Assembly: GCA_025774405.1 (NCBI GenBank)
Contig: JALGWB010000196.1
Coordinates: 1 to 5,616, forward strand
Direction of reading: 5' to 3'
Source: a bacterium
Lineage (GTDB): Bacteria > Arandabacterota > Arandabacteria > Arandabacterales > Arandabacteraceae
Length of the DNA stretch: 5,616 nt
A model generated the notes under the pieces. It worked only from the letters and a program-made list of their open reading frames with translations. It searched no databases and was not told the DNA's origin. Below are positions 5,615-5,616 of the stretch, one piece after another. The translations under genes and the position numbers were made by a program. Within the stretch, counting starts at the first letter, position 1. Each line of letters starts with the position of its first letter.

Positions 5615-5616
5615 TC

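Overview
The window carries seven genes, all read on the minus strand, so transcription runs from high to low coordinates. Nothing on the plus strand looks coding. Base composition is balanced and I saw no insertion sequence, tRNA, rRNA or CRISPR array. The best taxonomic clue is the large secreted protein. It joins a glycoside-hydrolase-like barrel to a C-terminal domain of the FlgD-Ig / type IX sorting type, a pairing common in uncultivated FCB-group and neighbouring candidate bacterial phyla (for example WOR-3, Eisenbacteria, Latescibacteria-like lineages). That placement is inference.

Read in the direction of transcription, the right-hand part (5614 to 3021) holds three close genes. First comes the 3' part of a protein that looks like a PD-(D/E)XK nuclease-fold protein with its catalytic residues replaced, followed by a DUF5655-like C-terminal region. 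After 43 bp comes a CPBP (Abi) membrane protease with all three motifs intact. Its stop codon overlaps by 11 bp the start of a uroporphyrinogen-decarboxylase-like protein whose usual metal-binding cysteines are replaced by Asp and Ser. The overlap suggests the last two are translated together.

A 170-bp intergenic stretch (2851-3020) follows. It carries two hairpins and, just before the next gene, a near-consensus sigma-54 (-24/-12) promoter. That promoter would drive the 611-residue secreted glycoside-hydrolase-like protein (1015-2850).

The left part (1014 to 1) opens with a compact control region. Two sigma-70-type promoters, each with a perfect TTGACA -35 box and a 17-bp spacer, lie on a 79-bp nested dyad. 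They face three small genes: a 57-residue two-helix membrane protein, a strongly acidic 43-residue protein, and a stand-alone CheY-like receiver with all its phosphorylation residues. An 18-bp perfect palindrome lies just past the receiver gene at the window edge.

I see no clearly new multi-gene system. The items most worth a second look are the nested-dyad promoter region, the sigma-54 promoter, the pseudo-nuclease and the two small genes.
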